DNA from: Flagellimonas onchidii
GTDB lineage: Bacteria > Bacteroidota > Bacteroidia > Flavobacteriales > Flavobacteriaceae
DNA length: 64,000 nucleotides
Direction of reading: 5' to 3'
NCBI RefSeq assembly: GCF_004804315.1
Contig: NZ_SRXX01000020.1
Location: 1-64,000, forward strand
The notes beneath the pieces were generated by a model that saw nothing but the letters and a program-made list of their open reading frames with translations, searched no databases and was not told the origin of the DNA. This document shows, piece by piece, positions 53,057 to 62,782 of this stretch. Numbering within the stretch: position 1 is the stretch's first letter; every line of letters begins with the position of its first letter. The position numbers were made by a program, and so were the translations under genes.

Positions 53057-54274
53057 ATGGGTTCAGAGCGTAGAAATTTTATCAAAAAAATGGGGCTAGC
53101 AACAACAGGAGCTGCCACGCTACCGGCATTTATAAGCTGTAAACCTAAAAAAGACGAAAAAGTAGTAGTAACGCAAGACAAAGACACTTCAAAAAGAGAA
53201 GTATTGAAAAAGTATTCTCCAAAGGCCAAAAAACTGGTAAATGAAGCTACTTGTATTGATATGTTGGGCACTTATGGTGACTGGTTTACACAACGGGGAG
53301 GTATGAGTTTAGAGCAGTGCTGGAGCACAAAGCCAAATTCGTTTACAGAAGAAGATTATAAGTTCGTTACCAGTTGTGGCATTAACATTTTTGGTTGGGG
53401 AAATATGGTGCCAACATTTGAAGGTATGCTAGAGTTTATGGCACTTCAAAATGGGATAATCGCTTCCAATCCCGATTATTTTGAGCGGATTGATACCAAA
53501 GAGAAGTTGAAAAACATCAACACTTCCAACAAGATTGGAATGCTTATTACCAATCAAGAATCTAGTCAGTTTAGAACGGTATATGATGTTGATTTGTTTT
53601 ATCATTTAGGCTTACGAGTTTCACAAATCACCTATAATGGAGAAAACAGATTAGGTTGTGGTGCTTTTGTGGATACCGATACGGGTCTTACTGATTATGG
53701 AAGGGAAATCATCAAACGAATGAATGAAATTGGTATGGCAATAGACGTTTCCCATTGTGGCGATAAAACCACTATGGGAGCCATAGAAGCCAGTACCAAG
53801 CCCGTACTTGTAACACACGGCGCTTGTAGAGCTATTGCCAAAGGTGTAGCAAGGGCCAAAACCGACGAAGCTATAAAAGCTATAGCCAAAACAGGAGGTG
53901 TTGTGGGTATTCCGATTTTACGCTTTATGATCCGTGAAAAAGAACCAGTGAACTTCAATCATTTTTTGGACCACATAGACCACGTAGTACAAATAACAGG
54001 AATTGAACACGTGGGGATTGGCAGCGATCAAGGCCTATACACAGAAGATTACGGTAACAAAGCATGGCGTAAAAATAGATTGGATAATGCGCCAGCTAAA
54101 TACCAAGTACATACCAACGAAGATTATTTGTTGACGATTGAGGGTTTGAACCACCCATACAGAACCTATGATATAGCCGAAGGTCTTATAAAAAGAGGCT
54201 ATAAGGATGATCATATTAAAATGGTTTTAGGGGATAATTTTAAACGTGTACTGGGGAAAATTTTCAATCATTGA
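53057..54274 (+). CDS. M19 dipeptidase-family protein with altered metal site
   Basis: 405 residues. Twin-arginine-type start SERRNFIKKMG and lipobox FISC (cysteine 28). Family features: TDYGREIIKRMNEIGMAIDV, SHCGDKTT, VLVTHGACRAI and VGIGSDQGLY. The normal first metal-binding motif DGHxD, expected near residue 68, reads CIDMLGTYGD, so both ligands are missing, and the bridging Glu region reads ITNQESSQ. The conserved SH and TH histidines remain. Membrane dipeptidases cleave D,L- or Cys-Gly-like dipeptides; this one may have a changed metal centre or act only as a binding protein. 13 bp precede the amidohydrolase start. Confidence 0.8.
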   Translation: MGSERRNFIKKMGLATTGAATLPAFISCKPKKDEKVVVTQDKDTSKREVLKKYSPKAKKLVNEATCIDMLGTYGDWFTQRGGMSLEQCWSTKPNSFTEEDYKFVTSCGINIFGWGNMVPTFEGMLEFMALQNGIIASNPDYFERIDTKEKLKNINTSNKIGMLITNQESSQFRTVYDVDLFYHLGLRVSQITYNGENRLGCGAFVDTDTGLTDYGREIIKRMNEIGMAIDVSHCGDKTTMGAIEASTKPVLVTHGACRAIAKGVARAKTDEAIKAIAKTGGVVGIPILRFMIREKEPVNFNHFLDHIDHVVQITGIEHVGIGSDQGLYTEDYGNKAWRKNRLDNAPAKYQVHTNEDYLLTIEGLNHPYRTYDIAEGLIKRGYKDDHIKMVLGDNFKRVLGKIFNH

Positions 54275-54287
54275 TAATTCAGGAATA

Positions 54288-55835
54288 ATGAAAGAGTCAA
54301 TATTTATAGTACTTATATCTGTTTTGTTTACCGTAACAGTATCGGCACAATTACCAGATTCCGTCAAATCAAGCTTAATAACTTTGACCGCAAAAGTTGA
54401 CCAACTAACCGATACAGAAGAGATAAGGAAAGAGATAGTTCCCTTTGTGTTCAATGCTCCCGATCAAGCTTCACAGTTGAGTGCACTGAGGTTTATTAAA
54501 GAGACCAGTAAATCTTTAAAAGTAAAAGAAGCCATTGCCGAATATATAACCGCTCTAAAAGAGCACATTGGCAGCAGCTATGTTGTTTTAAAAAATGCAA
54601 CTATCATCAATGCTGTTTCAGATATAGGAAAGAAAGGAAATATTATTATTAAAGGGGATAAAATTGAAGCCGTAGACTATACTGGCACATTAGAAATACC
54701 AGAAGGTGCAAAAATTTACGATTTAACGGGAAAGTATATCATTCCCGGGTTAATAGACGCACATGTACATATAACGCACGGCACCTTAAAAGAAGCACAA
54801 GAACATTTGCACATTGCCCTAAAAAGTGGTGTTACTGGTGTTAGGGATATGGGTGGTGATGGCCGAATGCTGGCACTTTTAAAGAAAAATATGCAGATAG
54901 GAGAAGATGTAGGACCAGATGTATTCTTCTCTACTTTGATAGCCGGCCCAGAGTTTTTTAAAAATGACCCAAGACCGCAACAAGTGGCCAAAGGGGCAAA
55001 AGCAGGACAAGTATCGTGGCAAAGAGCAGTAACCGACAGCACAGATTTTAGACAGGTCATTGCCGAAGCAAAAGGTTTGGGCGCAACCGCTATTAAAATA
55101 TATGATAACGTAGATGAACAGGTGTTTAAAAAAGTTGCCGATGAAGCCAAGTACCAAGGCTTAAAAGTGTGGTCGCATGCTGTGGTGCCACCAACCAAAG
55201 CTTTGGACGTTACCAATGCAGGTTCGGATGCTGTGTCGCATATAGGAGATATGGTTCAGTATGAGTTTGAGGAAGGAAACATAAAAGGAAGGCATGAATT
55301 TAAGTCCACTGAAGAGCGTAAAGCCTATCATGAAAAATTAAACACTGTTTCATGGGATAAAAACTCAATCAAAGTAAAACAACTGTTCAATGCCGTAAAA
55401 GCCAACAATACCATTATAGATGCTACGCTTTTTGTATATACGTTTGGTTTAACTAGACCTATTAACGGACAAAAGATAGACTCAACAGAATACAAAATAG
55501 CAATGAAGGCCACAAAGATAGCCTATAATATGGGGGTTAAAATTGGAGCAGGTTCAGATCATATGATTTCATTAGATGATAATACGATTAACATTCATTC
55601 TGAAATGGAATTGCTGACCAAGGCAGGTCTGTCAAATATTGATGCAATTAGAGCAGCTACCATCATTAATGCAGAAATTCTTGGGGAAGAAGATAATATT
55701 GGAACCATTCAAATCGGTAAGGTTGCTAATATGGTGGTTCTAAACGCTAATCCGCTGAAAAAAATCAGTAACACTAAAGCTATTGATTTTGTTGTAAAGC
55801 GGGGGAAAGTCATTAGGGAAAAACATACCATGTAG
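54288..55835 (+). CDS. Secreted amidohydrolase, imidazolonepropionase-like
   Basis: 515 residues from ATG 54288, chosen for the signal peptide MKESIFIVLISVLFTVTVSA; an upstream in-frame ATG at 54246 would overlap the dipeptidase. Metal ligands: HVH motif in LIDAHVHITHG (about 159-161), candidate carboxylated Lys in ATAIKIYDNV, His in VWSHAV and AVSHIGD, and Asp in GAGSDHM. Fits amidohydrolase superfamily proteins that hydrolyse acylated amino acids or proline dipeptides in other organisms. Likely acts on a peptide fragment together with the M19-like and M16 proteins. Confidence 0.9.
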   Translation: MKESIFIVLISVLFTVTVSAQLPDSVKSSLITLTAKVDQLTDTEEIRKEIVPFVFNAPDQASQLSALRFIKETSKSLKVKEAIAEYITALKEHIGSSYVVLKNATIINAVSDIGKKGNIIIKGDKIEAVDYTGTLEIPEGAKIYDLTGKYIIPGLIDAHVHITHGTLKEAQEHLHIALKSGVTGVRDMGGDGRMLALLKKNMQIGEDVGPDVFFSTLIAGPEFFKNDPRPQQVAKGAKAGQVSWQRAVTDSTDFRQVIAEAKGLGATAIKIYDNVDEQVFKKVADEAKYQGLKVWSHAVVPPTKALDVTNAGSDAVSHIGDMVQYEFEEGNIKGRHEFKSTEERKAYHEKLNTVSWDKNSIKVKQLFNAVKANNTIIDATLFVYTFGLTRPINGQKIDSTEYKIAMKATKIAYNMGVKIGAGSDHMISLDDNTINIHSEMELLTKAGLSNIDAIRAATIINAEILGEEDNIGTIQIGKVANMVVLNANPLKKISNTKAIDFVVKRGKVIREKHTM

Positions 55836-55944
55836 ACCTTGATAGACAATTTGTAACCCATTTGTCGGGTCGGCTTTTAGGTGTTAACCAATAATACGAT
55901 AAAAATAAATAGTTCAATAACAAATTATTCAAAAATCTCTCACA

Positions 55945-57270
55945 ATGAAGAAAATAAGTTATGTAGTACTGGCAGTAACTTGCCTAATTTTTGCAAGCAA
56001 TATAAATGCACAAGGCATTGCCTTTCAAAAAATAACATTTGCAGAAGCGATAAACAAAGCAAAACAAGAAAACAAACTCGTTTTTATAGATGTATATACC
56101 ACTTGGTGTGGCCCTTGTAAAGAAATAGATGCCAACATCTTCCCCGTAAAAAAAGTGGGCGATTATTTTAACGAACATTTTGTGTCCATAAAAATAGATG
56201 CCGAAAAAGGCGAAGGCATTGATTTGGCAAAACGATATAAGGTGCTGGGCTTCCCAACACTGTTGTTTTTAAATCCCGATGAAACTGAAAAAAAGCGCAT
56301 TTTTGGAGCTGTTCCCAATGCAGACTTTTTAATAAATTCCGCAAAAAAAGCTCTAGAAGGAGGTGTTGATTTTATGACGTTTTATGAAGATTACAAAAAA
56401 GGAAATCGTGATTTAAAGTATATCAAAGAACTTCTAGCTCAAGGCAGCTTGCATCTTTTTGGAGGCATAAATGACCCTCAAAAACAACAAGAGTTTTATG
56501 GGGAAATAAAAGAGATAGCCCATTGGTATTTTGCCATAAAAGACCCAAAAGAGATGTTGAATGCAGAAGACTTTTCATTTATCAAGCTATTTCTTGAAGG
56601 GCCTAATAACGGCCATCCTGTAGTGGAGTTTGTATATGATAATTACGACGCGTACAAAAAATTGGCTTCGGTAAAAGAGTTGGCCTCGTATGTGTTAACC
56701 ACCAATAACCAATCCATCCATAGGGCGAGTGGTGAAGGCGACGTTGCCTTTAGGCAGTACGTGGAGGATATTAACGGTCGCTTAAAACAAGCTCATTTAG
56801 ATTCTAAAGTAGAAAACCCTCAAAGCAAAGGAGATTCCCATACCATTATGAGATATGTAGGAGAGGGAGCTTACGCTATGTCACAAAACGATTATGATGC
56901 CTATTTGGATTGGTCCAATAAATATAGTGAGTATATGGCATCTCTGGAGCCCCAAAAGTACCCTAGTGCAACGGTAGGTAATTTGCTGGCTAATATTAGG
57001 TATAATGAAGATGCCGCTTCCTTAACCAAAGCCCAAATAGAACGTTGCCATAAACTCGTTGTAAAAGAACTAAAATCCTTTCCTGATGATATAAGATTAA
57101 TTGGGAACCAAGGCGATTTGTTTGCACTTGAGGGTGAGAACGATAAGGCCGTGGTTAATTACAATAAAGTCATAGAGCTATCAAAAGGAACTAGGGGAGA
57201 GGAGCACTATAAGAAAGCGATGGCCGAGAAAATAGAAAAATTAAATGTATCGCCCATTAAAAGGTCATAA
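55945..57270 (+). CDS. Secreted thioredoxin-family protein with long helical C terminus
   Basis: 441 residues. Signal peptide MKKISYVVLAVTCLIFASNINA; thioredoxin-like domain (about 25-135) with active site VYTTWCGPCKEIDANIFPV and IDAEKGEGIDLAKRYKVLGFP carrying the cis-Pro. About residues 140-441 are mostly helical and TPR-like (LFALEGENDKAVVNYNKVIE). Resembles Bacteroidota thioredoxin-7/SoxW-type proteins with TPR tails. Third thioredoxin fold in this run of genes; partner unknown. Confidence 0.88.
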   Translation: MKKISYVVLAVTCLIFASNINAQGIAFQKITFAEAINKAKQENKLVFIDVYTTWCGPCKEIDANIFPVKKVGDYFNEHFVSIKIDAEKGEGIDLAKRYKVLGFPTLLFLNPDETEKKRIFGAVPNADFLINSAKKALEGGVDFMTFYEDYKKGNRDLKYIKELLAQGSLHLFGGINDPQKQQEFYGEIKEIAHWYFAIKDPKEMLNAEDFSFIKLFLEGPNNGHPVVEFVYDNYDAYKKLASVKELASYVLTTNNQSIHRASGEGDVAFRQYVEDINGRLKQAHLDSKVENPQSKGDSHTIMRYVGEGAYAMSQNDYDAYLDWSNKYSEYMASLEPQKYPSATVGNLLANIRYNEDAASLTKAQIERCHKLVVKELKSFPDDIRLIGNQGDLFALEGENDKAVVNYNKVIELSKGTRGEEHYKKAMAEKIEKLNVSPIKRS

Positions 57271-57329
57271 GTCCTTGTTTGATGAAAAAGTTAAAAAATA
57301 TTCGATATAAAATTTCATTCCAAGAACAC

Positions 57330-60137
57330 ATGAGAAAAATAATAATATCAGGTATACTATTTTTGATGGCATTTGGCCTCGAGGCACAATCAATTGATTA
57401 TAACGCACCTTTACCTGTCGATAAAAGTATTCGTAAGGGCACGTTGCCCAACGGATTGACCTATTATATCAAAAGTACCGATGTGGTCAAAGATGCAGCA
57501 TCTTATTACATTATCCAGAATGTGGGTTCTGTTTTAGAAAACGACGACCAACAAGGCTTGGCCCACTTTTTAGAGCACATGGCATTTAATGGTACGCAAA
57601 GTTTTCCTGGAAAAGGCATTTTGAACACATTGCAAAAACACGGTGCAGTCTTTGGTAAGGATATTAATGCCTATACCTCTTTTGATGAAACCGTTTATAA
57701 CCTGAACAATATTCCGACAAAGGACGGTTTAGTGGACACATGTCTCACAGTTTTACATGATTGGTGTAACTATTTGTTGCTCACCGATGAAGAGATAGAT
57801 GCCGAAAGAGGCGTAATAAAAGAGGAATGGCGTACTAGGCAAAATGGACAAATGCGTTTGTTCCAAACCTCCCTGCCCATTACGTTCAACCATTCAAAAT
57901 ATGCCGATCGCTTGCCCATTGGCCTCATGTCCATAGTGGAGAACTTTGAGTACAAGGCACTACGTGATTTTTATCATGATTGGTACAGGACCGATCTACA
58001 GGCAATAGCTGTTATCGGAGATATTGATGTTGATGAGATTGAAAAGAAGATAAAGGACAAGTTTTTGCACATTCCCGCAGTTGAAAACCCAAGGGAACGT
58101 TTTGTGGTAGCCGTGCCAGAAAATGAAGAATTGTTATATAGTTTGGGCATGGATCCCGAAGTATCAACATCCAATATCGATTTTGGAATTCGTCATAAAA
58201 AGTTATTAAAAGATCAAACGGTTGCAGATCTTAAGCAATCTTTATTGGAAAATATGGTAAGCTTTATGCTTTCTACAAGAGTATCCGATAAAGCTCAAAA
58301 ACCGGAAGCTTCATATTTGGGCTCTCAAATAGTTTATCAATCCATGGCACGTGCCAACAATGTATTTGGCATTAAGATTTTTCCAAAGCCAGAAAAACAG
58401 CAGGCAGCACTTAAAGAGGTGCTAACTGAAGTTCAGAGAGCAGTAAGATTTGGCTTTACGCAATCTGAAATAGAAAGAATAATTAAAGAGTTCTCTAACT
58501 TTTATGAAACCCAGATCTCAAAAAAAGATGATCAACCACACGGTGCTATTATTAGACCTATTCAGAGCAACTATTTAAGAAATGAAACCATTACAGATCT
58601 AGAAAAAGAATACGGATTGGCAAAGCAGGTTTTCGCAACGTTGAGTGCTAAGGAACTACATAATGTTATTAAACGATTATATACAAAAAAGAACAGGTAT
58701 ATTAACGTTACAGGAGTTAAAGGAAAGAACAACCTCACTGAACAACAAGCTAAAGAAATTTTGGTTTCAGTAGAAAATGATGCAAGTATAGAGCCTTATA
58801 ATGATGCTTCAAGCGGCAAAACATTGATATCTGGGCTGGATATTAAAAAAGGGTCATTTAAAGAGATCATAGGAAATAACAACTTAGATGCTGTAACCTA
58901 TACATTTAACAATGGTGTAAAAGTGCATTATAAGTTTACAGATAAAGAAAAGAATAAAGTAGACTTAAAAGCTATAAGTTACGGTGGAAAATCGTTAGTG
59001 AAGGATGAAGATTTACCTTCGGCAGATTTAATGCGCGACTTAATTCTAATGTCTGGTTTAGGTGATTATAGTGCTACGGAATTGCCAAAAATATTAGCAG
59101 GAAAGACAGCCAGAGTTGTTCCCAAACTAGATAAAACTACAGAGCGTATAGAAGGATCTTCGACCACAAAAGACGTAGAAACCATGCTTCAAATGGTATA
59201 CCTGTATTTTGAGAAGCCACGTTTCGATAAGCAATCTTTCCAAGTAATGCAAAGTGGGATCAACCAATATTTGATCAAAAGAAGTAAGGATGTCAAGGAA
59301 CAGATAAAAGATGGTATCACCACCACTTTATATGGGGAAAACCACCCAAGAAAGAGGGTATTTGACCAAGCTTATGTGGACGATATTGTTTTTGACAAGA
59401 TCAAATCAGTATATGAGGATCGTTTTGAAAATCCGGCTGATTTTGAATTTTACATAGTTGGGGATGTCAAAAAAGAACAATTGGAGCCTTTATTGGTGCA
59501 ATATGTGGCAAGTCTGCCAACCACGGATGCAAAGGAAAGTTTTAAGGATAACAGTGCCAATTGGAAATCGGACAAGGTAGATGAGGATGTCTACCTGCAA
59601 ATGGAAGATCCAAAGGCCAACGTGAACATTTTCTTAAAAAAGAAAATGGAATACAATCCCAAAAATATCCTTATCACAAAAGCTTTTGGGGATATTTTGC
59701 AATTAAGAATCACGGAAACCGTGAGAGAGCAAGAAGGAGGGGCCTATAGTCCAAATGTCTGGTCAAGTCTTTTTAAAGAGCCAAGAACACAGGCGTATCT
59801 GTCCGTATCCTTTGACTGTAACCCCGACATTGTGGAGAAGTTGGCCAGCATTGTCCATGCAGAAATTGAAAAGATTTCCAAAGGGCATATAAAAGATGGG
59901 GACCTGAACAAGACCTTGACCAATTATCTAAAGGAAAGGGAACAGGCAAAGAACAAGAATGCCTATGCCATGGACTTGTTGACAACATTTTATAGGGATG
60001 GCTATAACATGGATGATTCCGAAAACTTTGAAGATATCGTCAATAAAATTTCCAAAAAGGACATTCAGACCTTGGCAAAGGAAATTTTACAGCAGGGTAA
60101 ATCTTCAGAAATAATTGTAAAGCCTAAAAACGGATAA
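57330..60137 (+). CDS. M16-family zinc metalloprotease
   Basis: 935 residues from ATG 57330, which opens signal peptide MRKIIISGILFLMAFGLEAQ (an upstream TTG/ATG at 57279/57282 would add 17/16 residues). Zinc motif HxxEH in AHFLEHMAFNGT (79-83) and downstream DAERGVIKEEWRTRQ with the third ligand. Two homologous halves of the insulysin/pitrilysin/PqqL type; the second half is inactive as usual. M16 enzymes cut small peptides or denatured proteins in a closed chamber, suiting periplasmic breakdown of imported peptides. Only 59 bp after the thioredoxin-family gene. Confidence 0.95.
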   Translation: MRKIIISGILFLMAFGLEAQSIDYNAPLPVDKSIRKGTLPNGLTYYIKSTDVVKDAASYYIIQNVGSVLENDDQQGLAHFLEHMAFNGTQSFPGKGILNTLQKHGAVFGKDINAYTSFDETVYNLNNIPTKDGLVDTCLTVLHDWCNYLLLTDEEIDAERGVIKEEWRTRQNGQMRLFQTSLPITFNHSKYADRLPIGLMSIVENFEYKALRDFYHDWYRTDLQAIAVIGDIDVDEIEKKIKDKFLHIPAVENPRERFVVAVPENEELLYSLGMDPEVSTSNIDFGIRHKKLLKDQTVADLKQSLLENMVSFMLSTRVSDKAQKPEASYLGSQIVYQSMARANNVFGIKIFPKPEKQQAALKEVLTEVQRAVRFGFTQSEIERIIKEFSNFYETQISKKDDQPHGAIIRPIQSNYLRNETITDLEKEYGLAKQVFATLSAKELHNVIKRLYTKKNRYINVTGVKGKNNLTEQQAKEILVSVENDASIEPYNDASSGKTLISGLDIKKGSFKEIIGNNNLDAVTYTFNNGVKVHYKFTDKEKNKVDLKAISYGGKSLVKDEDLPSADLMRDLILMSGLGDYSATELPKILAGKTARVVPKLDKTTERIEGSSTTKDVETMLQMVYLYFEKPRFDKQSFQVMQSGINQYLIKRSKDVKEQIKDGITTTLYGENHPRKRVFDQAYVDDIVFDKIKSVYEDRFENPADFEFYIVGDVKKEQLEPLLVQYVASLPTTDAKESFKDNSANWKSDKVDEDVYLQMEDPKANVNIFLKKKMEYNPKNILITKAFGDILQLRITETVREQEGGAYSPNVWSSLFKEPRTQAYLSVSFDCNPDIVEKLASIVHAEIEKISKGHIKDGDLNKTLTNYLKEREQAKNKNAYAMDLLTTFYRDGYNMDDSENFEDIVNKISKKDIQTLAKEILQQGKSSEIIVKPKNG

Positions 60138-60431
60138 GGAAAACAGCTGAAAAGCCCATGCACTGTCTTTTTAAAGGGTATTGTACGGGATTCTGAAAGA
60201 TGTAGAAAGAAAATAAGGAAAAAAACCAATTTTTACACAATGAAAATAGGGGTTTGCACTTTCGCAATCGTTATGCTTGTAAATACTACCAGTTAAGTTT
60301 CTTTTCAGCGTTAGTATTATTTGAGTTAGTCTTATAAGGGTCACCTATGTGTGGCCCTTTATTTGGAATTAATGCATTTACAATAGAGAAAATCCCACCC
60401 CAATTTTAAAGAAGAACAGAACACAAAGAAT
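60138..60431. other. Intergenic stretch with terminator
   Basis: 294 bp without a gene. It holds one terminator hairpin (60335-60363) and otherwise A+T-rich sequence with no recognised repeat. Confidence 0.5.
60335..60363 (+). terminator. Terminator before dsbD
   Basis: AAGGGTCAC (60336-60344) pairs with GTGGCCCTT (60351-60359), one G-U pair, 6-nt loop, then TATTT. It would end the M16-containing transcript. Confidence 0.75.
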
Positions 60432-62474
60432 ATGAAAGCTAAGATTATAGCCTTTTTTGTATTGTTGGCAGTAGCGTTCAACACTAATGCACAGATATTT
60501 GAACCTGTAAAATGGACTTTTGAATCCAATAAAATAGCGGATAATGAATACGATTTAATTTTTACAGCTCATTTAGACGAACATTGGGCTATTTATTCCC
60601 AATTTATTGGCGATGACGGTCCAACTCCCACGGTCTTTACATTTGAAGACAATGCCGACATGGAATTTGTTGGAAAAGTAGAAGAGTCTGAAGAAAATAG
60701 GGTGACCAAAAAAGACCCGCTCTTTGAAGATATGGTGGTTACCAAGTTTTACACCAAAGCTACATTTACACAGCACGTTAAACTTTTAAAACTTGAAACA
60801 ACGGTCAAAGGAAGCTTGAATTATGGCACTTGTGATGATGAGCGCTGTTTGCCTCCAACCGATGTGCCTTTTGTATTTGATTTTTCAGAAAATGAAGGCG
60901 TTACAGCTGGAGCGGACCAGGGAGAAGATATTGAAATCGATACAGAGGCCGTAAACCAGTTGTTATACGGAATGTCATCATCATCTCTAAAAAAATCAGG
61001 GATTAAATGCGAGAATGATGTGGCTTCAACAGCTTCAAAAGCGCAGGAAAAGGGAAAATCCCTTTGGAGTATTTTCGGACTGGGAATTTTAGGTGGTTTG
61101 TTGGCATTATTGACACCATGTGTGTTTCCCATGATACCACTTACAGTAAGCTTTTTTACTAAAAAAGACGGTAATGAGAGCACAGGTACATCTGGTGTAT
61201 CAAAAGCAATATTGTACGGCTTTTTTATATTGGCGGTGTACTTAATACTCAGTGTCCCATTTCATTTATTGGATTCCATCAATCCAGACATACTTAACGA
61301 CATTTCAACCAATGTATGGCTAAATGTTATTTTCTTTGTCATTTTCATCTTTTTTGCATTTTCGTTTTTCGGGTATTACGAATTGACATTACCGTCCAGC
61401 TGGACTATGAAAACAACAAAAGGTGAGAGTTCAGGTGGGCTTATAGGTGTATTCTTTATGGCCTTAACTTTGGCAATAGTATCCTTTTCATGCACTGGTC
61501 CAATTTTAGGTTCTCTTTTGGCAGGTTCGTTAACGTCTGACGGAGGTGCTTGGCAACTTACAGCGGGCATGGGAGGTTTTGGTGTAGCTTTAGGCTTGCC
61601 ATTTGCGTTGTTCGCTATGTTTCCAGGTTGGTTGAATTCCTTGCCTAAATCTGGAGGTTGGTTAAACACCACTAAAGTTGTTTTAGGGTTTTTAGAACTT
61701 GCTTTAGCATTTAAATTTCTGTCGGTAGCGGATTTGGTACAACACTGGAATATTCTAAAAATAGAACCCTTTCTAATACTATGGATCATCATTTTTGGAA
61801 GCCTGACATTGTATCTCTTCGGGAAAATTAAATTTCCTCACGACAGTCCAATTAAAAAGTTGTCTTTTTCAAGAATAGCATTTGGGGTTTTAGTAGGGGC
61901 GTTTACCATATACCTGATATCAGGGTTTAGGGTAAATAAAGAAACCAATACGTTTAAGTCGTTAACATTATTAAGTGGTTTGGCACCCCCGGTAGGGTAC
62001 AGTTTTTTCTTGCCAAAAGAGTGTCCTAATAATTTGGATTGCTTTAAAGACCTAAAAACCGGCTTAGAATATGCTCAAAAAGTGAATAAACCCATAATGA
62101 TTGATTTTACGGGATATGGCTGTGTCAACTGTAGAAAAATGGAAGAGCACGTATGGCCTTTGGAGAAAATTGATGGCTATTTAAGAAATGATTATGTGTT
62201 GATTTCATTGTATGTGGATGATAAAAAAGAACTTCCGGAAAGTGAGCAGGTTTATGTAAAACGAATCAATGGAGGTACCAGAAAGTTGGAAACCTATGCG
62301 CACAAATGGGCACATTTTCAAACGGAGTTTTTTCAGAATAATTCACAACCTTATTATGTGTTATTGAGTCCTGATGGAAAAACTATCTTAAATAATCCGG
62401 TTGGATATACGCCCGATGAAAATGAATATGCCCAATTTTTACAGTGTGGGTTAGATATTTTTAAAAGTGAATAG
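60432..62474 (+). CDS. dsbD: Thiol:disulfide interchange protein DsbD
   Basis: 680 residues. Signal peptide MKAKIIAFFVLLAVAFNTNA; alpha domain (about 25-160) with GTCDDERCLPPTD; membrane beta domain with the two reactive helices LLTPCVFPMIPLTVSFF and SFSCTGPILGSL; C-terminal gamma domain with DFTGYGCVNCRKMEEHVW (CVNC). DsbD passes electrons from cytosolic thioredoxin to periplasmic thiol proteins. Its alpha domain pattern is repeated in the two FG-GAP proteins upstream, and three thioredoxin-like partners lie in the same run, so it is the likely electron source for the locus. Confidence 0.97.
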   Translation: MKAKIIAFFVLLAVAFNTNAQIFEPVKWTFESNKIADNEYDLIFTAHLDEHWAIYSQFIGDDGPTPTVFTFEDNADMEFVGKVEESEENRVTKKDPLFEDMVVTKFYTKATFTQHVKLLKLETTVKGSLNYGTCDDERCLPPTDVPFVFDFSENEGVTAGADQGEDIEIDTEAVNQLLYGMSSSSLKKSGIKCENDVASTASKAQEKGKSLWSIFGLGILGGLLALLTPCVFPMIPLTVSFFTKKDGNESTGTSGVSKAILYGFFILAVYLILSVPFHLLDSINPDILNDISTNVWLNVIFFVIFIFFAFSFFGYYELTLPSSWTMKTTKGESSGGLIGVFFMALTLAIVSFSCTGPILGSLLAGSLTSDGGAWQLTAGMGGFGVALGLPFALFAMFPGWLNSLPKSGGWLNTTKVVLGFLELALAFKFLSVADLVQHWNILKIEPFLILWIIIFGSLTLYLFGKIKFPHDSPIKKLSFSRIAFGVLVGAFTIYLISGFRVNKETNTFKSLTLLSGLAPPVGYSFFLPKECPNNLDCFKDLKTGLEYAQKVNKPIMIDFTGYGCVNCRKMEEHVWPLEKIDGYLRNDYVLISLYVDDKKELPESEQVYVKRINGGTRKLETYAHKWAHFQTEFFQNNSQPYYVLLSPDGKTILNNPVGYTPDENEYAQFLQCGLDIFKSE

Positions 62475-62544
62475 GCTTGTTAAAAAAGTCAAAGTAGACT
62501 GAATTTCAGTAAGATATAATAAAGTAAACCTTATACATGTGCTG

Positions 62545-62667
62545 ATGGATGATTTGTTTAATGAAAAAGGATTTAATGAATCAGTTGCCCATGAACTGGA
62601 GGTGTACGAATATTATGGTTGGCTGTCCAAAGGAATAGCCAACTTTAAAGGTTCGGCCATTGATTGA
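62545..62667 (+). CDS. Possible 40-residue peptide
   Basis: ATG 62545 to TGA 62667, beginning MDDLFNEKGFNESVAHELEV. Acidic then basic, no signal, no recognised family. It might be a degenerate remnant or a chance frame; there is no conserved start region to support it. Confidence 0.2.
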   Translation: MDDLFNEKGFNESVAHELEVYEYYGWLSKGIANFKGSAID

Positions 62668-62693
62668 TCGATGGTTGTTTTTGATTGATTGAG

Positions 62694-62728
62694 ATTGCTC
62701 AGGTCATTTGGTCTGGGCAATTTTTTTC
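62694..62728 (+). terminator. Terminator after dsbD region
   Basis: ATTGCTCAG (62694-62702) pairs with CTGGGCAAT (62713-62721), one G-U pair, followed by TTTTTTT. Confidence 0.75.
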
Positions 62729-62782
62729 CGAAAAGCAAGAATTTTACAAATACCCAACTTCAATTCCATTGAAAGAAGACTC

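Larger units (their letters stand above)
62475..62782. other. Intergenic stretch before class V enzyme
   Basis: 308 bp. It contains a weak 40-codon frame (62545-62667) and a terminator (62694-62728). Confidence 0.45.
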
